Assembly: GCF_000331735.1 (NCBI RefSeq)
Contig: NC_020126.1
Location: 1,426,001 to 1,490,000 of the forward strand
DNA length: 64,000 nucleotides
Reading direction: 5' to 3'
DNA from: Myxococcus stipitatus DSM 14675
GTDB lineage: Bacteria > Myxococcota > Myxococcia > Myxococcales > Myxococcaceae
Shown here: piece by piece, positions 63,345-64,000 of the stretch
Layout of the letters: each line of letters opens with the position of its first letter
How positions within the stretch are numbered: position 1 is the stretch's first letter
The notes under the pieces: generated by a model
Told to the model about the DNA's origin: nothing
Database searches by the model: none
What the model saw: the letters and a program-made list of their open reading frames with translations, nothing else
Translations under genes and position numbers: made by a program

Positions 63345-64000
63345 AGACTTCCAGACAACGCGCTCAGCGCGGCGCCGCGGCGGTGGAGACGGCGCTGTGC
63401 ATGTTGGTCATCATCCCCGTCTTCATGTACGCGCTCTTCCTGGATGACCTCCTCCGGCATGCCTTGGATGGTCAGGAGACGGCGCTCTCCACCGCGTGGG
63501 ACTTCGCCGTCCAGGACTACGCCAAGAAGGCGAGCGGCCAGTCCTTCAGCGGCTTCAGCGAGGCCCAGCACTACGCCCGCCTCATGTACTGCGACCACGA
63601 GTCGGGACTGGACAGCTTCGGCCCTGGCAACGGGCCCGAGTGTGAGAACGACGAAGGCCACCACCAGGAGCTGTCCGCGCACGCGTGCTGGCTCAACCCA
63701 GGCGCGCAGCAGGTGCAGTGCACGCTGAACCAGGGCGACCCCAACGCGGGCGGCGGCGGTGGCCCCGTCGGCGCCTACAACGTGACGCTGCACCAGTCGT
63801 ACATGGACCAGTTCAGCAAGGGCGGCATCATCCGCTGCTCGGCGCGGCTGGGGGTGCAGAACTACTTGCTGCCCAAGAGCTTCCTCCAGGACTTCAGCCA
63901 GGTGGGGCTCGCGCGGCAGACGATGCGCCGCGCGGATGGCGTCCACAACAACGCGCAGGGCAGCGGAGACTTGCAGGACGACCCGCGCGGCCTCGAGGGC
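63341..64000 (+). CDS. TadE-like protein, truncated by the window edge
   Basis: The GTG start overlaps the upstream TGA (GTGA), giving at least 220 residues with the frame still open at the edge. The N-terminus has the same class of signal: basic KTSRQRAQRGAAAVETALCMLVIIPVFMYALFL, with Glu six residues after Gly. The exported part has several cysteines (LMYCDHESG, GPECENDEG, HACWLNPGAQQVQCTLN). Translationally coupled third member of the pilin-like operon. Confidence 0.82.
   Translation, partial: MKTSRQRAQRGAAAVETALCMLVIIPVFMYALFLDDLLRHALDGQETALSTAWDFAVQDYAKKASGQSFSGFSEAQHYARLMYCDHESGLDSFGPGNGPECENDEGHHQELSAHACWLNPGAQQVQCTLNQGDPNAGGGGGPVGAYNVTLHQSYMDQFSKGGIIRCSARLGVQNYLLPKSFLQDFSQVGLARQTMRRADGVHNNAQGSGDLQDDPRGLEG

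Overview
The window is very GC-rich (G or C at most third codon positions) and densely coded. Its gene content points to a myxobacterium, most likely Myxococcaceae or a close relative. The evidence is the DUF4388 proteins, very long Pro/Gly/Ala-rich linkers, many small lipoproteins, an NtrC-type two-component pair, an acyl-CoA carboxylase locus, a WS/DGAT and Tad-type pilin genes. No rRNA, tRNA, CRISPR array, transposase, integrase or prophage gene was seen, so this reads as ordinary chromosome.

Layout. 1-10.6 kb: ABC exporter, aldo/keto reductase, kdsB and wecB (divergent, both surface sugar), RluA-type pseudouridine synthase, a tiny exported protein, purF, a ceramidase-like enzyme, a crotonase and yhbY. 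10.6-18.3 kb: a giant GYF-DUF4388-J-TPR protein, a protein with four exact 59-residue six-cysteine repeats divergent from a TauE/SafE permease, and several small exported proteins or lipoproteins. 18.4-23.6 kb: acyl-CoA carboxylase locus (biotin carrier, biotin carboxylase, an unknown protein, carboxyltransferase) followed by a COQ4-like gene. 23.8-31.4 kb: CBS-containing site-2 protease, two unknowns, a 1026-residue plant-type methionine S-methyltransferase and an MlaF-type ATPase. 31.5-37 kb: PRMT-like methyltransferase, WS/DGAT, and an NtrC-type regulator coupled to a multi-pass histidine kinase. 37.2-45.1 kb: one strand carrying a GspE-N/repeat/HEAT protein, a zinc-ribbon RDD protein, a GlsB-type membrane protein, RsmE and two Mpo1-like proteins. 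45.2-51.3 kb: AraC regulator, DUF1993, YdjM-like membrane protein, prmA, lipoproteins and a LysR regulator. 51.3-64 kb: fused M16 protease, a 913-residue coiled-coil protein, hemW, a membrane TPR protein, a second DUF4388-TPR protein and a three-gene TadE/TadG-like operon running off the right edge.

How it fits together. Housekeeping genes (purF, prmA, rsmE, hemW, kdsB, yhbY) are interspersed with lineage-specific genes. The most distinctive items are the methionine S-methyltransferase fusion, the six-cysteine repeat protein, two DUF4388/J/TPR relatives of which one lacks the HPD motif, and four genes with internally amplified repeats. Many intergenic spaces carry strong GC-rich hairpins without U-tracts. 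I call these terminators by position and symmetry only. Start codons were chosen from Shine-Dalgarno (SD) spacing and protein-family N-termini, so several reported starts lie well inside longer open frames.
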